A DNA stretch of 64,000 nucleotides, from assembly GCA_023079485.1 (NCBI GenBank), contig CM041083.1, positions 177,710,480 through 177,774,479 on the forward strand. The letters are read 5' to 3'. A program made the position numbers and the translations under genes. Positions 48,717 to 61,432 of this stretch are shown one piece after another. Position 1 is the first letter of the stretch. Each line of letters opens with the position of its first letter. The stretch comes from Archilochus colubris. Its lineage: Eukaryota > Chordata > Aves > Apodiformes > Trochilidae. The notes below the pieces were generated by a model, which ran no database searches, was not told the DNA's origin, and was given only the letters and a program-made list of their open reading frames with translations.

Positions 48717-51700
48717 GAATGTGGGGACTCTGCAGGCTCCAGTCCCCATCCTATTAGCACCCTGAAGTGAAATATGAGAGCTGGTGGCCAACTGACATTG
48801 AAACAGACCATTTCTGTATCACCCATGTCCACCTTTGATTAGGCAAACTGATTTTCCTTGCATGCTCCCCTGTGTCCTCAACCTGGAGGAAACAACCTGG
48901 TAAAAAAATTACTTGCATATCTCCCAGACTACTCTTCAATTAACCCACTCAATTTACAGTCATCAAAATAAAGACAACATTTTCATCTATAAAAGTCTGT
49001 ATCCAGACTACCCCTTTATGTTACATATCTCCACTGTATTCCAGCATTTACACCAGAAGTGTCATTCCACCACTGAAGATCTGCAGTGGTTTCATTGGAC
49101 ACACTCCGGAATGACACCTAATGCCTGACTGTCTTCTGGACATACTCTTGCCTTTAAAGATCTCGAGACACAAAACTGAGGCTGGTCCTTCTCAAATATA
49201 TGTGTAATTACCACATAGAATAATAGTGAATTATTCAGTGGTGAAGTTGATAATACCAGAAACATAATGTGAGGACTAAGAAAGTAATTTTTTTTTACAC
49301 TTGTAGAAGAAGAATAACAGAATGTAAGAATCACTGCAATGGGTCAGGATGTCCAACCCATCTCAATGCTGGAATTATAGCAATTCCAGAATCAGGTGCT
49401 ATAAAGAAAAATGTTCAGCTGCTTGCACCAGCTGCTCAAAACAATGTAATTACTTAATTAAACAAACAATGTAATGAAATAGCTTAGTCTGTCTGGCAAC
49501 ATTTTGGTCAGCTGTCATTTCTGGGTTTATTTTATGTCCAATGTCAATGTTTGTGTCACACAGGAACCCTTGTTCTCTGGTAGTTAACTGTTTAGTTTGG
49601 TGAATTATTCTATGGATTTGACATACTAGCTGACTCCCTTGTCTTGTATACCTTCCAGTATAACTTTTTTTTTTCCTCTAGATGATTAAATACTTCAGTC
49701 TGGCATTTCTATGTGATCTTGGGTCCATAATATGATAGCACCCCACAGGTCTGTTCCCAGACCCTCCTTGTCCTTTCCCACACTGGGAACATGATACAGC
49801 AATGCATGTTTGATCCTTTCCAACTCTTTAGTCTCTGTAGTTCACACTTCCATACCCACTTTGTTCCTAAAAATACTCTCCTGGGAAGCACTCCCACAAC
49901 ATGAACACTTCCTCAGCAAAATAAAAGCAAAGGAGATCCATAGATCCCTAAGTTTAGTTGCCTGCAATAGTCTAGCAAGCTTCCAGCCCCAAACACAACA
50001 CAGTTATATCTACTACATGTCCCCTTTTTCCCATGTTCATGGGATTACAAGAAACAAAAATAATCCCCAAACCTCTCACCTATACCTACACTCTACTCCT
50101 TCTGGTTTCTACAGATTAAACAACTATTCCAAATTACCAGTTCCACAGGAAACATTCCTCTCCAGAAGAGTCCAACGTGGCTAAGGGGTGATCTGACTGG
50201 TATAATTCAGGGTTCTCACCTTTCCTGGCTTAGCTTTACAATGCTGTTTCTATAACCATTTTGCCACCACTCAATTTTGTGGTGGTCTTTCCTTCATTAC
50301 CCTAAGCTATTCTATGGAAGAATTCTGTTCCTGGTCTGCTCTGTGCCACAGTTTGCTGTTTCTAACATCCAGATTCAGTGACTGTGCCAATTTGATGCTG
50401 CTTCTGTTGGAATTTTTTCTGCTTTTGAAGCAACCACCTCCTTCAAGTACCACTCTTCTCTTTTACCAGAAAAGGGAAGGAGGAGCAGGATAAATGACTG
50501 AATAATTACAGTTTCACACAAAAGTGGCACAAGCAGCCCAGCTACAAATATGAGACACAGAGTAATTGCTACAGTGCACGAATTCTGTCCTGACAGCTCT
50601 AAGACTGTTTTATTTCTTTCAGCAAAGAATAAAAGGCATCCATCTGCAGCTTCAAGAACTCAGTCATATTGCAGCAGGTTATACAGCAATTTCACAGGGG
50701 TAAACTGACCCAATTTGAAGCCATGGGCACTCATCCAATGCAAGAATACAGAAGGCAGCGTGTGAAATGACTCACTGTATCAAAATTAGATTTTTCAATA
50801 CCACATCAAAATGGAAAACCAAGAATTTCCACGGCAAAGTAAAACCAAAATGACTGATTTTTATTTCTCCTAGTTCTCATTTTTTTTCTGGGAAACTGAA
50901 GAGTCTCAAATATTTAGTTTCAATGAAACAGTAAATTCCAGTTTCACAGGTTTTCAGTCTGCCTTGCTCTATTTACATTATATTACTTGGTGAAAACAGA
51001 ACTTATTCCAATATGAGAAAAAACTAGCTGATATGAGGGGGTAGTAATCACAGCTGACTATGAAAAAGAAAAAGAGGGATCTTTTATACTACCAAGCATA
51101 ATATTAAGATGCAAATCTGCAGTTGAATCATATTCCTGCAGTTCTGTCCCTTGCCCTCCCTGGCAGACCCCAATATTCTCTTCCCATTCAAAACAAGAGG
51201 CATGTTCATGGCTGGGAAGGGAAGGTGGATGATAAACTGAGTTCAAGAGTCCCTTCAGTGCCTTTCCAAGGTCTTACACTTGACACAGCAGAGGTGCTTC
51301 TTGAATATTGGAATGCACATTTTCTTCAAGTTAAGAGGAATACATCTGTTCAATTTGCTAATTTACTTAACTGCTTGAAAGTGACAGAATTCTCAAAGAA
51401 GTTTAAGGAAAAAGAATTTCTCACTTATTTTCCTTAAGCTGCTTTGAGAAATCCAAAGTTATTGTAGCATCCCTCCTTTCTTTTGAATTCTGCTTAGTGT
51501 GTCCCCTGCTCCCACTTTTGGTGGTGATGTGGGGACAGCAAGTGTCACCATAACCAGCACAGACTCTTTGGATTAGGCTCCATCACCATGAAGCATGGTT
51601 TTTTATTTCATTAAATCACAAGTCAGCTTCCTCAACAAAATTCATGCAACAAAATTCATATGACATTTATAAATAAAAATGAACCAAAGAAAGGCTCATC

Positions 51701-52342
51701 TTCTGTGATACAATGCAATATTGCCTCATAAACCCAGCTCCTGCATGCCCACTGACATGCAGTCACCTCCATATCTCACCAGCTCCCCATCCACTGTCTG
51801 TTTTCCTAATAATCTTTTTTCCTGTCACCCCACGTTTTGCCGAAACTCCTTCAGGCCTGGATTTTGCCTCCTGATGGAATACATAACTGGTGATGTCCAT
51901 ACTTTCTGGGTGGGCCTTATCTCTGAAAAAGCTGCTTGCACCCAAGTTAACACTGCAGTACGACAGGAAAAAAATGAGAAATTAGATGTGTATTACAAAA
52001 AATATGCCATCACTGTACGGTCAGGAGCAAGTTGAACTTTCATTTCAAACCTAATATCAGAATTATTGAATTGATTTTGAAGCAAAATGGTAATATTTAC
52101 AAAACAAAACAAAAAATAATCACTCAGCCTTACCATGCAATATATTCCAAACCTAATTTCTCAAAAGAAAAGAAATGCCACACTAACCCTGCCATTTCCA
52201 TATATATTTGAGTTAAGGAGCCATAATTAGTATAATTAATCAATAACTATGTTCAAAGCCTGAAGCAAAAATGAGATTATTTCTTGAAATGCCACAAGTT
52301 AAATAAACAAATCAAGTAAACTTTGCCCTCAGCTCTGAGAAG

Positions 52343-52373
52343 AAAAAAAAAACTCTGGAAAAAAAAAAAAAAA
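52343..52373. repeat. Poly-A runs
   Basis: Two A-runs (8-10 and about 15 bases) are separated by CTCTGG. Low-complexity sequence with no attached element recognised. Confidence 0.8.
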
Positions 52374-55300
52374 GGTCCAAGGGAGCTACTGAATATTCAG
52401 AAGAACAAGAAAAAAGCTGACTGAGTAAAGGGACTGGAAAATCACAGTGAACTTTTACTGTAATGTGTGACCAGCAGCCACAACTCTGTCCCTGCTCCCC
52501 ACCCGACCATTAATGTCTTTCCTAGGAGGAGGATCAAAACCAAGAGGTGCTACTATCTTCCCAACTGTAAAGGAAATAGCTTGTAAAACACAATCCCAGT
52601 AATGCCAACATTTTCTACCAGTTCGTAAGGACATTAAACAGATTAACCTACAAAAGGATTTCTGGTTTGACTTTTGGACTCACAAAATAACAAGGCATTT
52701 CCATAGCATAATCTCTCCCAGCCAATTTTCAACCCTTCAGCTGTCTTTAGGTGTGCTAAGCTGACTAAAACAGGAGTCAAAGCTCAGCTCTGAAGTGCAA
52801 GTAACAAAATCATCATGTGCAGACCAAAGTGACAGTGTCCTGGAAATGTGTGTGGCTTCCCATCACCTCACCCTCCTGCTGAAGAGCACATCACAGGGTA
52901 TCTGGCAGCACTCCCCAGCCTTTCAGCCTTCCAGGCTGAGACACACAAAAACCCCTGTGCTTCCCATCATTCAGAAATCCCAGATCTGCCTGGTGGCACT
53001 GGAACCACCTTTGGACTCAGTCCTTTGGTTCCCACAGGTGGTGCTGTAAACAGCATCTGTAAAGATAACTGGGAAAATTTAGAACATTAAAATTTTTTTT
53101 CGTAATCAAAACAAAGCAAAACTTTAGATTTTTTATAGTTCTCCATAATAGAGAATGATATCTCTTCTCAGATTAAACACATATAAGAATGAAGAATACA
53201 GATGTGTTTCGATGTGGCCAAATCCAGAGGTTCTTAAATTACTTCGTATTATTCCAGTGTGCATTTAAAAGGACCCTCCCTGCCAAATCTCCAGGGAGAC
53301 ATGGGACAACTTAACAGGCCAGGCTTCTTATGAGTGTTTTGTGCAGTCAGAGTAAGGTTGAAGCTGCCACAGCAAAGCAGAAGTTGCCATCACTGACATC
53401 CTGACCAAATTGCTTTCAGTTAATAAAGACTGTATTGCATTTTGCACTGAATTATGTTCGCAGACTTAAATCATGCCATACATCATTCTGTTATGAATTT
53501 GCAAGCAGAAAAGGAGAATACACATTTACAATTACTGTCACCTCCAAATGCATTAGGAGTCTCTTTTCTCAAACTGCTGTAGCTGTTGCTTCTCCTGTCA
53601 TTAACACTGAAAAGCTGTATCAGAAGAACCTTCCTCCAAGGGCTACCCACAACTTCTGAGAGTCAGTCTAATTGTATTGACATTGAACTTTTATCCTTTT
53701 TTGTATGTGTGCATATAGTCCTTTAACTCTGAATTTTTTTCCTGTCACTGATATTTATGTGTCCAGGAGCATTTACAGAACACATCAGTGTGAATTTAAT
53801 TATGTGAATCTAATTCCTTCCTGGGTATCGTTTGACTCCTACTCATCCCATTTTACTGAACCATCCAGTCCCTTGCTATGGCAAATGTCTTTCTCCTCTT
53901 GTGCTAAGTTAGTTATGCTTCCTTCCCAACAACTCAACTTCCCTTTCAGCTGGCACATTTTCTCTCAGGTGAAGTAAGTCAGTTCTTCCTCCAGAAGCCA
54001 ATCTCTTGTTTCATCTTTTATTCATGGTCATATTCCATGGGTCAGCTTCTCCATCAGAGATCTGTCTATCTTCATTTCAGTTATATCCTAAGCATCCTGA
54101 GATATTTTCTACAACCTTGTTCTGTTCCATTCTTCTGACTTTAACAAAAATCAGCATTCACACTTCTATCTGTGACAATCTTCCATATGCTTTGATAGGC
54201 AAATATTCAAGCATGAGTGGTTTTTATTTCATACTTAAAAGAAGAAACACACATCCTACAATTTCTACAACCTGTCATCATTGTATATGGAAGTCACATC
54301 CCTTACTTCTTCAGAAACACTACTTCACCATTTCCTCTCCTTTATATTTACTATAATGGGAAGGAGGAATAAAATCTCAATCTCTTGTGTCCACTTTTCT
54401 CACCACAAATCTGTGCAAGCAGTCTCCCTTCCTTGCTGCCTTCTTGGCTTTTACAAAAGTTTGCCAAGATCAGCCTTGCACCTTCAGATTACTTCAGCAG
54501 GTTAACTGATCATCAGCAATAACAAAACACAAATTGCACACTCAGTTGAAAGGATTAGCAAACAGCCCTCAAAATCTGCCACTTGCCAACTGAAAACCAC
54601 AAGATTCTTCAAATGGGAGTTAAGCAAACTACAGAGCATCTGCATATGTTCTGTCTGTTCTTTCCCGTTTCTCCCAATGGAAGAAAGAGATGCCTCATAG
54701 TCACCAAAAACAAATACAAGGCAACACCTCCTAATGCTCTATATTCACTGTCCTAACCAGCTGGATAGATGTATTCACTGCTTCTGTTGAGTTGAAGAAG
54801 TACTGAAAGATTTGTTTTGTTCCTCAGAGTAGCCTGGGAAGGAGATGCTGTTACTCAAAGAAAGAGTCAATAAATGAGAGGAATGAAGCTGAGGCAGTTG
54901 GCCAAGAAACTGCCAGAGTCCTATTCTTATTTCTACCAAAGATAACAGATTCTGATCTTCTAGCAGGTGGGCATGAAGCAACTTTCTCTTACATTTCTTC
55001 CTCACAAAAGACACCACTTTCAGCAGAAAGGGCTGTCTCTGCCTTTTCAACCTGCTGAGTCAGAACAAAGGTTTCTACTTGACCTATCATGGGAAAAGCT
55101 CTAAGAGCCCCTTGCTTTCAGTCAAAAGACAAAAGGAAGCACTAGAAAACGGTGAACTATCCGTTCTTCTTCTTCTACTACTACTACTAGCAGTACATTC
55201 TACTACTAAAATACCCATTTCACGGTGTGCAAAGTGAAGCTAGGCTTTGTTTTCCAGGTTCCAACAATATCCTCAAGTACAGGCAGGAATTATGCCCATC

Positions 55301-56176
55301 AAGTACCTTAAGTACTGCTACCCTTCCTTAGAAATGAGAAGAGATAGAAACTGGAAGTTTCTCACGTGAAGGACCACACAGTAACACACACTTCACTTCA
55401 GATTACCAAAGCTGTAACCAACACAGCACAGCTTCTGCTTGAGGAAAGAGGTTGATGAAAAGAACCAAGAATGTCTCCTACCTTATGAGGTTTTATTAAT
55501 GCAAAATGAAAGAGTACCAAGGAGCAGACAGCTTTACACTCATGTACCCAGTGAGACCTTATGAGAAGTGAATTTTCTGTTGCCTATTTAAACACCCTCA
55601 TCTGTATCAAGCTGCTGTTAATCAGCAGTCATTATCTTTCTGGCACTGAGCAGAGCCCTGTCCAACATGCTAAACAAAAACTTTGATCTTAAATGAAAAG
55701 TATGGTATTTAAAAATGAAGCATATTAGATCACCTTGAATAAGAACCAGAAATATCACCTAGCTGCATCCAGCAGCATCTACTGCAACAATTAAAAACCA
55801 GGCACATGACACTTAATATGGGATATGAAAAGAGAGATTTAGGGCTGCCTATAGAATGAATCACAGAGATTCCAAGCTGTAGAAACCATAAATACTAATC
55901 ATTAAAATCCTCATAATGAACAGGGACCCTCAAGAAGTCCTCATCCTTATAATGTACAGCAAATGAGTTGAGGTGGGACTCAACCTACCTACAGGCTTGA
56001 TCTGATGCTCTTCCACACAGAAAATACACAAATTCTGCTTCTCTGCCACTTCAGTCACCAGTGTAGTCTTTTCAGGTCCTACCTGCTGAGTTTTAATAAA
56101 ATTTTCTGTACATCTAATAAAGCTTTTCAAATTATAGAACCACTACACCTGAGGGAATTCTACTTTTATTTTTCCA

Positions 56177-56350
56177 CAATCATAGAATCATGGAATGTTA
56201 GGGGTTGGAAGGGACCCCTGGAGATCAACCCCCCCTGACAAAGGAGGATCACCTAGGGCACATCACACAGAAATCCATCCAGATGGATCTTGAAAGTCTC
56301 TAGAGAAGGAAACTCTACAACCTCTCTGGGCAGCCTGCTCCATCACACTT
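56177..56350 (-). mobile_element. CR1 LINE 3'-end fragment
   Basis: The + strand reads AATCATAGAATCATGGAATG, GGTTGGAAGGGACCCCTGGA, GATCAACCCCCCCTGACAAA and continues to CAACCTCTCTGGGCAGCCTG. This is the reverse complement of a CR1 3' end, about 170 bases long and 5'-truncated. It appears to be a different subfamily from the 39/42-kb pair. Confidence 0.9.
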
Positions 56351-59258
56351 ACTCATGACACCTTATTCTCCACATAGTCCTGGTATTTCTACAAGTAAGG
56401 TTTGAAATACTCTGTAAAGATAAACTTTGGTTTTGTTACAGAAGAATATTTGGAAACAACATTTATTTTGCAGACTTGTAGGTTACAATCAGGTAGAAAT
56501 GACAAGGAGAAAATTAGATATTACACGTTTGAAGCTAATTTCAACAAAATGAACATCCCTAAATCCCAAACTTCCTGGTTGTCACATGTATGCTATAGCT
56601 TTTAATATAACTTGTGAACACCTTATAACCGTACAGAGCTACTGACAGAGAAAACTGCAGTATCAGATCTGAATTTGCTCTGTGATTTGACTGCACTTGT
56701 GACATTTAAAAGATGATACCCTGCCTCAAATAATTGGTGATTAAAATAATCACTATTGAAACAAATTCTTCACAAATATGTCCTACCTAACTGACACTCA
56801 AAACCAGAAATAGAACCTTCTTTTTTCTCTGAATTAAGTCTTAAGAAAGCAAAAACAGGAAAAAAAAATAAATTACAATTACTTAGATTTTTTTCCAAAA
56901 TTTCTGCATGTCTTCATGACTATGATGAGCTGTGTTACTTTCAGAAAAATCCAGAATCACTCCATTTGCACTGAGTGAAAGTTTGAAGGCTAACTAGATT
57001 TTGAAAGGAAAAATACTCACTGAGAAAAAACCATTCTCCTACGCTGCAATTACTGATACTTTATTAGATTTAGCACTGAAGGTCATCTAAAAGTACTTAC
57101 CTTTTGTTTTGGAAAGACTTTTGGAATAGAAATCAGTCTGTTGCTATGTGACTGGTTTCCAGGCACTAATTCCACTCACTTCTTTGGGCAAACAATGAGT
57201 TCTTCTGTTTCTGCAAATGCTGTTTATATTAAGTAAATCCATGTATGTCCACATCAGACAATATACTGTGAACCAGTAATGAAAAAATGCATTTGCAAAA
57301 ACCAGCACATAATACAGTGACCTCTCTCAACTCCTATCTGGAGAAATTGATGCATCATGTACATGACAGATTGCTGGCATTACATTTTCTGGCTGTTGAC
57401 TTGGAGGAATACCAACTTCTATGAACTATACTTGATCCATTCGATTTATTTTGTGAATAAACACATAGAGCTTCCTCCTTTTCTTAGCATGTTTGAAGGA
57501 CTTAGACATATCAAAAGTGACAAGTGTCAGTGGAAATACTATAAAAAGTTGAAGTTTTCAGTGAATACTGATCACTGCTCCTCAAGAACAAACTAAGGAT
57601 GAATTCATAAAATGTTTTTTCCTACAAGTTTTTTTTTACATTACTACTTCTTGCTCTCTTTTATAAAAAGTCTCTTATACTCTGTCCTTTCAGCATCTGT
57701 TATGACTCATTTGTTAAAGTTCAGACAAATAAAGGTAATTTAGAACTCAGTACAATAGGATGAAGTCCATTCAAGCTAAATTTAAAGATCTCATTGCCCT
57801 GTTTTTTCACCAGTCCTTAACCAAACAATCTGAATTGAATCAAACCCTTATTTGATTTATTCATATAATAAACAACTCCCTGAGAAAGAGCCCAAAATTC
57901 ATTAATATCTGTTGAATTTTAAAGAACTTAAAGGAAATTATGTAATCTTGTAATGTAATTAGCATCCAGGAAAATAAAAACAGTAAACATCAACTTTCAC
58001 TATTAAGCTTTCCACTTAAGAAGATCTTGGTTTAAATAAATGCAGAAGAAAACTTAAAACTGCATATTGTAAATAAGGAACAAAAAAAGTCAGAAAACAT
58101 GCATATAAGAGTTAGTCTGCTTATTTACTAAGGACCAAGCATTTATTACAGCATACAGCATCTTTTTTTAAAAAAAGCATGCTCTCCAAGCTCAATTTCT
58201 CTGGGGAAAAAAAATACATGAATGCCACAAAGAAGGAAAAAGGATTAGCAAGAAACATGGGATTAGACTTTTGGGGTAATGTAAGATGTAAGCAGCAAAA
58301 GGGGGTTTATTTTGTTTATTTTTTGTGGGGGATGATGCAACAGTCTGGGCTATGAGGACTGCATCTCCTGGCAACACTGTGGTGCTGCACACATCCTCAG
58401 GGTATGTGATGAAGCAGCACTACTCTCCAGCCTTCTGGTCCAAAACCAGGCTGTTTGTGCTCCTGGGAACTACTGACCAAACTCACCTACAAAATTATAT
58501 ACCCACAGACACACACTAAAGAACATTATTGAAGTTACAAAACCATTCACTCAAGTATTAAACAAAGAACCTGATTTGCACGTGAAAAGTAATCCGGTTC
58601 TGACCATATGTGGTGTAATTTAATGTTTATTACACAAATCCATGCTCTCTCTCTATGGGTATGGGACTGTGTAGTCAAAGAAGCCATACTCTCTGCTTCA
58701 TTTCTTGCACAAGTTGAAAGGTCTCATAGCAGTAAGATACAGAGAAGGCAAAGGACCATCTCACTGCTAAAACTGCTTACTTGTCTGTCCTGAAGAGCCA
58801 GGCTCTGTGTTTGCCTCTACTGAAGGCTCCCACCTGGAGGATTCAGGGAAGGAAGCTGTTCCCCATAAACTGCACTTCCCTTATTTTCTCTGTTACATGA
58901 TTAGAGATTTTGGGGACCTGACGTGTGGAAGATAGGAAAGTATAATATAACCAACCAATATTCCAAAGAGTTCAAATACCAGGGAAAAGGCTCTAACAAT
59001 CAGTGGACACTGATTGCATGTTGATTGCATCTGTGTTTCAGTCCCTCATTCATGAAATGCAGGAAAAAATTATAATACCTTGCAGCCTTATACTTGTAAA
59101 AATAAATGTCCACTCATCATGAAAACCCCAAATGATAGTCACTGTGACAAAACTAATCCTGAGGTTCTGTCACTAAACCAAGTATTGGTAGACTTTCCTG
59201 GCTTATTTAAACTTTTTACATGGTATAGGAAAATCAGTACATCAGTTTCTTGTTTTAC

Positions 59259-59440
59259 AGAATCATAAAATCATAGAATGGTTTGGGTTGGAAGAGGCCT
59301 TAAAGATCACCTAGTTCCAACCCCCCTAAATGGGCAGGGACACCACTAGACCAGGTTGCTCAAAGCCTCATCAAACCTGGCCTTGAACACTTCCAGGGAG
59401 AGGGCATCCTTAAAGAGGAAGGCACCTTCCTTCTCTATAG
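59259..59440 (-). mobile_element. CR1 LINE 3'-end fragment
   Basis: The + strand shows AATCATAAAATCATAGAATG, GGTTGGAAGAGGCCTTAAAG, ATCACCTAGTTCCAACCCCC and ACCAGGTTGCTCAAAGCCTC, the reverse complement of a CR1 3' end. It lies about 1.1 kb inside intron 1 from KL exon 1. Confidence 0.9.
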
Positions 59441-60570
59441 GGCTTTCATGAGAACAAAAATACGCTTGAGGGACTCAGACACATACTGTGGTGATGTGGG
59501 ATATACTCAAATAAGAAGCACAGTCAAGTGGACCCCACGGTAATAAATGAAGTTTAAAGATTTCAGGACCAGAAATTTAATCTGAAAATGTGCCCATATT
59601 TTCTCCACCAAATTTTTCTCTTGATTCTTTTTGTGAGTCTTTGGCATTATTTTGCACTTTTAGTGCTACAAAATTGCATAAGGCATGCACTGGATGTTTT
59701 CTAAGTGTTCCCATCTAATATCTGATACTCATTAGGCTATAACTCCTGCCAGCAAGTGAAGAAGGTTGCTCTGCATTGAGCAGATGGACATGAGCAGGGT
59801 TCAGGAATGTGCATGAAGGTACAAGAGATTATACCATAATGGCCAAACCATTCCAGCTGGGCTGAATCCTTTCTCCTGTCATTGGCAGGTTTGGTACACA
59901 CTCTTGCATAGTTCTCGTGAGAAACAACGATGTTTGCTTCCATCAAACATTACAGTTGCACCATATATAGATATACTGCATAAAAATTAATAATAATTTA
60001 AAAATACATATAGTAAACTACTTATACCACTTACTAGACTAGCTGGGGAACATAGTATCTTTATTCCTCCAAAGTCCTCAAGCTCAAAAAAACCCATACT
60101 CTGTTCAGAAAATCTCTCAGGGTGACGTGTTGGGCACCTCTGCTATCTCCATTGACTCCCTAAGATCTTTCTGTCAAATGCATGAACTCTCTTTACAGTT
60201 GCATGAAGCATTCCCACAGTGCCCTTGGGAAGCCAGAGCTGGGCTGGCTGCAGCCACCCATCCAGAGTGGCATTCACAAGAGCTGGGGGCAGGACTGAAC
60301 ATTTCTCCAGGACCCGGAGAGGGCTTTGAAGAACTCCGCACGTTTCCACGAACTTGAAATAACCTCAGATACAAAGTTTCTGCCTCCCACCTATGAGCCC
60401 CGGTGCCTTTAAGCCCATAAATAGGCTGCCCCGCGGGCAACTAGAGTTGGTTTCCACTCTGGCGGCCAACCGGGGAGCGGGGCTGCCACCGGGGCCGGCT
60501 GAAAGCAGCCTCCGCACAACCTCCGCTTCGGCACAACCCACGGGGCCCCTTCCCACCACACACCCTTTAC

Positions 60571-61329
60571 CTGGAGCAGGTGGTGTGCCGCCCGGTAGCC
60601 GAGCTTTGGGCCTCCTTGCACGCCGGGAGGCAGCCGCCCCGTGCTGTAGCCGTGCCAGGCCACCACGTAGGGGTTGTCCATGGTCACCCAGTAGCGCACC
60701 TGCCCGCCGAAGTGCCGGAAGCAGAGCTCGGCGTAGTCACTGAAAAGCTGGGGAAGGACCGGGCTGGCCCAGCCGCCGAAGGCGTCCTGCAGGCCCTGCG
60801 GCAGGTCCCAGTGGTAGAGGGTGACGACGGGCTCGATGCCCAGCTCCCGCAGGCGGTCCAGCAGCCGGCGGTAATGGGCCAGCCCGACGGGGTTCGGGGG
60901 GCCCGTGCCGTTGGGCAGCAGCCGGGCCCAGGACAGCGAGAAGCGGTAGTGGGAGACCCCCAGGCGCCGCAGCCCCTCGGCGTCGCGGAAGAGGTTGTTG
61001 TAGCTGTCGCTGGCCACGTCGCCGCCCGCCGGTCCCGGGGAGTGTGAGCCCGGCGGCGTGGCCGGGCGGTGGGTGAAGGTGTCCCAGACGGAGGCTCCTT
61101 TGCCGCCCTGGCGCCAGCCGCCCTCCGTCTGGTAAGCGGCGCTGCCCACTCCCCAGAGGAAGCCGTCGGGGAAAGTGTCGTGGAGGAAGAGCTGGTCCTG
61201 CGGGTAGGGCAGCCGGGCGAAGCGGGACCAGGTACCTGCGCCCTGCCCCGGCGCCCCGAGCAGCGGCCGCCCCAGCACCAGCAGCAGCAGCAGCACCGGC
61301 AGCGGCAGCAGCGGCGCGATGGGGGCCAT
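60571..61329 (-). CDS. KL: KL exon 1: start codon, signal peptide, N-terminal half of KL1
   Basis: Alpha-klotho, the co-receptor that in mammals makes FGFR1c specific for FGF23 in kidney, parathyroid and choroid plexus, controlling phosphate and vitamin D. The exon encodes residues 1-253. A Leu-rich signal peptide (about 1-25) is followed by [20 protein letters not shown], the GH1 N-terminal signature; then [30 protein letters not shown] (sequon Asn140) and [14 protein letters not shown]. At [19 protein letters not shown], Asn219 replaces the catalytic acid/base Glu of active family members. The loop 89-102 is about 11 residues shorter than in human. The ATG at 61329 is the only one that gives a signal peptide directly before the conserved domain. 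Donor CAG|GTAAAG at 60570. The spliced product of all five exons is 997 residues (human 1,012), with no internal stop. Confidence 0.97.
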
Positions 61330-61432
61330 GCTCCCGGCGGGGCTCCGCGACGGCGGCTCCCTCCTCCCAGCCCCCCGCCGCCCCTTTTTATCTCACCCCC
61401 CTCCTCCTTTCCACCCCCCCACCTCCGCCCCG
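61330..61432 (-). promoter_or_regulatory. KL: KL core promoter and short 5' UTR (candidate)
   Basis: On the gene strand a TATA-like GATAAAAAGG lies at about 61383-61392, 55-60 bases before the ATG. GC boxes (GGGGCGG) flank it at 61378-61384 and 61425-61431. If the TATA-like element works, transcription would begin near 61360 and the 5' UTR would be only about 30 bases. Mammalian KL is usually described as TATA-less with Sp1 sites, so GC-box-driven dispersed initiation is the main alternative. Confidence 0.45.

Larger units (their letters stand above)
27707..60570 (-). other. KL: KL intron 1
   Basis: A 32.9-kb phase-0 intron; donor CAG|GTAAAG at 60570, acceptor TTTTCTACAG ending at 27707. A long first intron is typical of KL. 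It contains the CR1 copies, two LTRs, minisatellite and low-complexity runs listed separately. I saw no additional exon; the open frames inside are short and lack recognisable domains, apart from CR1 reverse-transcriptase fragments. Stretches 45.1-46.0, 46.2-56.2 and 56.4-59.2 kb look like ordinary AT-rich unique intron. Confidence 0.85.

Noticed and set aside
60409..60570. Continuation of the exon 1 frame past the donor as a genuine C terminus
   Set aside because: The consensus GTAAAG donor and the exact continuation of the conserved [15 protein letters not shown] sequence into exon 2 show this is intron.
60393..60743. + strand frame across the KL exon 1 donor
   Set aside because: Shadow of GC-rich sequence overlapping the exon 1 splice donor; no homology.
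60580..61047. 155-codon + strand open frame opposite KL exon 1
   Set aside because: It is the antisense of a GC-rich coding exon, where stop codons are rare; no domain is recognisable and the KL frame explains the conservation.
15319..61329. KLB (beta-klotho) or LCTL instead of KL
   Set aside because: Exon 1 and exons 2-5 match alpha-klotho wording (for example [33 protein letters not shown], the short C-terminal tail), and the STARD13 neighbour is that of KL.
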